From Arenibacter palladensis (GTDB taxonomy: Bacteria > Bacteroidota > Bacteroidia > Flavobacteriales > Flavobacteriaceae): 64,000 nucleotides of DNA. The stretch spans positions 623,795 to 687,794 of the forward strand of contig NZ_FQUX01000002.1 in assembly GCF_900129275.1 (NCBI RefSeq). The letters are read 5' to 3'. Below are positions 63,809-64,000 of this stretch, piece after piece (position 1 is the first letter of the stretch; every line of letters begins with the position of its first letter). The notes beneath the pieces were generated by a model, which worked only from the letters and a program-made list of their open reading frames with translations, was not told where the DNA came from and did not search any database. Made by a program: the position numbers and the translations under genes.

Positions 63809-64000
63809 TTATAAAATCTTCTCCCTTTCAATAATGCTGAGTGCCAATCGGATAGTGCTGTATTCCACTTCCTCCTTAAAATGCTCAAAATAAGGTTTTA
63901 GTCCCTCTGGCTCTTGGAGTTCTTTCTTGGCCTCGGCAACTTTGACTACATCCTCTTTAGATATCAATTGATAGATGTCTATATCCTTCCCGTCATGGTA
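63809..64000 (-). CDS. C-terminal end of an unidentified protein
   Basis: The minus-strand frame is open from the window end (64000) to a stop at 63809, giving 63 residues with no internal stop. The visible part is charged and helical (EDVVKVAEAKKELQEPEG, IRLALSIIEREKIL). I do not recognise the family from this part alone; the N-terminal part is outside the window. Confidence 0.6.
   Translation of the reverse strand, partial: YHDGKDIDIYQLISKEDVVKVAEAKKELQEPEGLKPYFEHFKEEVEYSTIRLALSIIEREKIL

Overview
The window reads as a chromosomal segment of a marine-type member of the Flavobacteriaceae (phylum Bacteroidota). Four things point there: AT-rich coding style without purine-rich Shine-Dalgarno sites, promoters of the TAnnTTTG type, a short 287-residue primary sigma factor, and family content such as efp-lpxD linkage, long-form HisG, a bifunctional HisB, Bacteroidetes-type vWA proteins and a TonB-dependent receptor with a CarboxypepD-like N-terminal domain. 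I see no phage, insertion sequence, CRISPR array, rRNA or tRNA.

Layout. 1-6173: end of efp, an LpxD-like acyltransferase, sucD, fabG, a membrane vWA protein and a prohibitin-like protein. 6235-14348: a complete histidine operon (hisG, a GNAT acetyltransferase, hisD, hisC, hisB, hisH, hisA, hisF, hisIE), preceded by an 18-codon leader peptide with four successive His codons and a terminator/antiterminator pair. 14475-22881: a GH109-like secreted oxidoreductase-fold enzyme, a DUF1853 protein, a vWA/AAA+ ATPase pair, a TruA-like pseudouridine synthase behind a structured leader, and CorA. 22904-27815: cysE-cysM, a DUF2461 protein, a thioesterase and an M19 dipeptidase. 27943-32090: a hybrid pseudo-histidine kinase with receiver and Hpt domains, a HEAT-like membrane partner, and two tandem related micropeptides ending at a strong bidirectional terminator facing rpoD. 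33173-38596: DUF6155, an SF2 helicase, a glycosyltransferase, menB and a one-domain DEAD-box-like protein bracketed by two copies of a 104-bp hairpin-plus-micropeptide element. 39065-48144: an FRG-domain protein, three cell-envelope proteins (3D lipoprotein, amidase, M14 peptidase), a GDPD/AIM6-like phosphodiesterase fused to alkaline phosphatase, OmpA and vWA lipoproteins, and a NagB-like deaminase. 48318-57969: a two-subunit molybdenum hydroxylase with ten-gene cofactor synthesis and maturation cluster. 57970-64000: repeat-rich spacers, a secreted amidohydrolase, and a His-rich protein with a TonB receptor that together look like a metal uptake unit.

How genes work together. The his operon holds every enzymatic step from PRPP and ATP to histidine and its leader predicts ribosome-stalling attenuation. 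cysE and cysM form the two-step cysteine pathway. moaD, moaA, mobA, moeB-rhodanese, moeA, xdhC and mocA supply and mature the molybdenum cofactor for the IorAB-like enzyme at the head of the same strand, although moaC, moaE and mogA are not in the window. The strongest candidates for undescribed biology are the two micropeptide systems (31782-32021 and 37591-38596), followed by the His leader, the pseudo-kinase/HEAT pair and the phosphodiesterase-phosphatase fusion.
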